Shown here in pieces: positions 62,132 through 64,000 of a DNA stretch of 64,000 nt. A program made the translations under genes and the position numbers. Each line of letters starts with the position of its first letter. Position 1 is the stretch's first letter. Origin of the DNA: Actinoplanes flavus (GTDB lineage: Bacteria > Actinomycetota > Actinomycetes > Mycobacteriales > Micromonosporaceae); NCBI RefSeq assembly GCF_017592555.1, contig NZ_JAGFNS010000007.1:82381-146380 (forward strand), in the 5' to 3' direction. The notes below the pieces were generated by a model that was not told the DNA's origin, did no database searches, and saw only the letters and a list, made by a program, of their open reading frames with translations.

Positions 62132-63916
62132 ATGACCCTTCCCACCGGCGTCTCGCGGCGAAGCGTCCTCGCCGCGTCGGCGGCCGCCACCGTCGCCGCG
62201 CCGCTCGTCTCCTCGGGCGCCGCGCAGGCTGGCGGCACGGCCGTGGAGAAGACCTACCGGCTCACCGTTCTGGGCACGTCGGACACCCACGGCAACGTCT
62301 ACAACTGGGACTATTACAAGGACGCCGAGTACGACGACAGCGCCCACAACGACGTCGGCGTGGCCAAGCTGGCCGCGCTGGTGAACAAGCTGCGCGCCGA
62401 GGCGACCGGCCCGGTGCTGGTGCTGGACGCCGGCGACACCATCCAGGGCACCCCGCTGGCCACCTACTACGCCAAGCAGGAGCCGATCACCTCGACCGGT
62501 GAGAAGCACCCGATGGCCCGCGCCATGAACGTGCTGCACTACGACGCCGTCACGCTGGGCAACCACGAGTTCAACTACGGCCTGCCGCTGCTGAACCTGT
62601 GGATCCGTCAGCTCGGCTTCCCGGCCCTGGCCGCCAACGCGATCAGCGCAAAGACCGGGAAGCCGGCGTTCACGCCGTACGTCATCAAGAAGGTCTCGCT
62701 CGGCCGCCACGCGCCCACCCTGCGCGTCGGCATCCTGGGCCTGACCAACCCGGGCTCGGCGATCTGGGACCGGGCCAACGTCGAGGGCCGGATCGAGTTC
62801 ACCGACATGATCGCCACGGCCGCCAAGTGGGTGCCGATCATGCGGGCCCACGGCGCCGACATCGTGCTGATCTCCGCGCACGGCGGCGACAGCGGCATCT
62901 CCAGCTACGGCCCGGAGCTGCCGAACGAGAACCCCTCCGCGCTGATCGCCGAGCAGGTGCCCGGCATCGACGCGATCCTCTTCGGCCACGCGCACCGCGA
63001 GGTGCCGCAGCGGTTCGTCACCAACCTGACCACCGGCGAGCAGGTGCTGCTCTCCGAGCCGTCGAAGTGGGGCCAGCGGCTCACGAAGATGGACTTCGAC
63101 ATCACCCGCGTCAAGGGCCGGTGGAAGATCACCACGAAGGCCGCGACCTCGCTGAACACCAACACCGTCGAGGCCGACCCCCGGGTCCTCGCCGCGGTGC
63201 GCAGGCAGCACGAGAAGACGGTGACCTACGTCAACCAGGTCGTCGCCGCCTCGACGGTGGAGCTGTCCGCCGCCACCAGCCGGTACGAGGACACCCCGAT
63301 CCTCGACTACATCAACAGGGTGCAGACCGACACCGTCACGGCGGCGCTGGCCGGCACCGAGTACGCGGGCCTGCCCGTCCTGTCGATCGCCGCGCCGTTC
63401 AGCCGGACCGCGGTGTTCCCGCGGGGCGACGTCAAGATCAAGGACGTGGCCGGGCTCTACATCTACGACAACACCCTGGAAGCGGTCGTGCTGACCGGCG
63501 CCGAGGTGAAGGCGTACCTGGAGTACTCGGCGAAGTACTTCGTCACGCACGCCGTCGGCGCCCCGGTGAACCCGGAGACGATCAGCGACCCGGCCGTGCC
63601 CGACTACAACTACGACGTGTTCTCCGGCGTCGACTACGACATCGACATCAGCCGGCCGGTCGGCAGCCGGATCACCCGCCTCCAGATCGGTGGGGTGGAC
63701 GTCGCCGCCGACGCGCGGTTCGTGGTCGCGGTCAACAACTACCGGCGCTCCGGCGGCGGCAGCTTCCCGGGCATCGTGAAGACCCAGGTCTACAACGCGC
63801 AGCAGGAGATCCGCCAGCTGCTCATCGACTGGGCGCAGGCCAAGGGCCGGATCGACCCGGCCGACTTCTCGGTGCGCAACTGGCAGCTCGTCCGCGAGGG
63901 CGTGCCGGTCTTCTGA
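62132..63916 (+). CDS. Tat-exported 5'-nucleotidase/2',3'-cyclic phosphodiesterase
   Basis: A 594-residue metallophosphatase. N-terminal twin-Arg signal VSRRSVLAASAAATVAAP. Metallophos domain: GTSDTHGNVYNW, VLDAGDTIQGTPLATYY, TLGNHEFNYGL, LISAHGGDSGI, ILFGHAHREVPQ. The C-terminal 5'-nucleotidase domain starts near SRYEDTPILDYINRVQ and contains LYIYDNTLEAVVLTGAEVKA and the substrate-binding NNYRRSGGGSFPG. Releases phosphate from nucleotides outside the cell. GAGAGG before the ATG at 62132. Confidence 0.93.
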   Translation: MTLPTGVSRRSVLAASAAATVAAPLVSSGAAQAGGTAVEKTYRLTVLGTSDTHGNVYNWDYYKDAEYDDSAHNDVGVAKLAALVNKLRAEATGPVLVLDAGDTIQGTPLATYYAKQEPITSTGEKHPMARAMNVLHYDAVTLGNHEFNYGLPLLNLWIRQLGFPALAANAISAKTGKPAFTPYVIKKVSLGRHAPTLRVGILGLTNPGSAIWDRANVEGRIEFTDMIATAAKWVPIMRAHGADIVLISAHGGDSGISSYGPELPNENPSALIAEQVPGIDAILFGHAHREVPQRFVTNLTTGEQVLLSEPSKWGQRLTKMDFDITRVKGRWKITTKAATSLNTNTVEADPRVLAAVRRQHEKTVTYVNQVVAASTVELSAATSRYEDTPILDYINRVQTDTVTAALAGTEYAGLPVLSIAAPFSRTAVFPRGDVKIKDVAGLYIYDNTLEAVVLTGAEVKAYLEYSAKYFVTHAVGAPVNPETISDPAVPDYNYDVFSGVDYDIDISRPVGSRITRLQIGGVDVAADARFVVAVNNYRRSGGGSFPGIVKTQVYNAQQEIRQLLIDWAQAKGRIDPADFSVRNWQLVREGVPVF

Positions 63917-64000
63917 TCGGGGGAGCGGGGCGGGGGGGCCGCCCCCCCCCACACGAAACCCGCCCCTGGCGCCGGGGGGGGGCCCCCCCCCACCGCCCCG
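63917..64000. other. G/C homopolymer tail, probably poor sequence
   Basis: Runs of seven to ten identical G or C dominate the last 70 bases. It resembles a low-quality contig end more than biology. No feature is called here. Confidence 0.6.

Noticed and set aside
63917..64000. G/C homopolymer tracts as a structured element (G-quadruplex)
   Set aside because: At a contig end with many long mononucleotide runs; sequencing artefact is more likely.

Overview
The window is GC-rich DNA of a filamentous actinomycete. GTG/TTG starts are frequent, stop/start overlaps of the ATGA/GTGA type are common, and many genes carry a TANNNT box 5-9 nt before the start codon (leaderless style). Housekeeping order (zinc ABC genes, glyS, dus, dgt, dnaG), a Roadblock/LC7 cluster, DUF2786 paralogues and a pSAM2-type integrative element suggest Micromonosporaceae, probably Actinoplanes or a relative. 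That assignment is inference from gene content.

Layout. 1-1850: zinc uptake operon znuABC behind a perfect Zur-type palindrome. 1861-7690: small membrane and monooxygenase genes, glyS, an XdhC-like protein, a coiled-coil protein, a tRNA-dihydrouridine synthase and a DUF2786 protein. 7768-9436: secreted arabinanase with a LacI-type operator. 9566-12528: five-gene cluster of three Roadblock/LC7 proteins and two PATAN/DUF4388-like proteins without the usual small GTPase. 12650-19235: VOC protein, dgt, dnaG, an unknown partner and a drug-type ABC exporter. 19361-24445: YihY/BrkB protein, an EboE-like protein with a collagen-like insert, YtxH-like protein, tRNA-Asn, a flavin oxidoreductase and a 60-residue Cys-Cys protein.

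24485-30791 is an integrated actinomycete element (6.2 kb) in a tRNA gene with anticodon CAT. It has exact 44-bp att repeats, 11-bp-phased integrase arm sites, int (with two compensating frameshifts), xis, a rolling-circle type rep, a DUF2637/Spd-like gene, an FtsK-type tra lacking its N-terminal half, a HEPN-like gene and a HicAB-type toxin-antitoxin pair. 30792-37700 is an older-looking accessory island: a dead YefM-YoeB pair, a TOTE-type primase-helicase, an HTH/PIN toxin-antitoxin pair, two unrecognised genes and a second YoeB fragment.

37698-51875 returns to chromosomal genes: WYL regulator divergent from an epoxide hydrolase/NmrA/AlkZ-like operon, a composite pseudogene, DUF4142, DUF4132, FkbM methyltransferase, CDP-alcohol phosphatidyltransferase, a second DUF2786 protein, a GH5-like glycosidase and an SGNH esterase. 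51962-58517 is the urea/amide ABC operon urtABCDE, a cytosolic UrtA/AmiC-like sensor and a divergent MarR regulator. 58549-63916 holds a tyrosine phosphatase, an MFS exporter, argS and a Tat-exported 5'-nucleotidase. The last 80 bases are G/C homopolymers typical of a poor contig end.

Most notable observation: argS is preceded by a leaderless 15-codon reading frame, MSCFSVRRRRPEGRR, in which four different arginine codons stand in a row. It is followed by a 9-bp hairpin and a hairpin that encloses the argS ribosome-binding site. This looks like an arginine attenuator for arginyl-tRNA synthetase.
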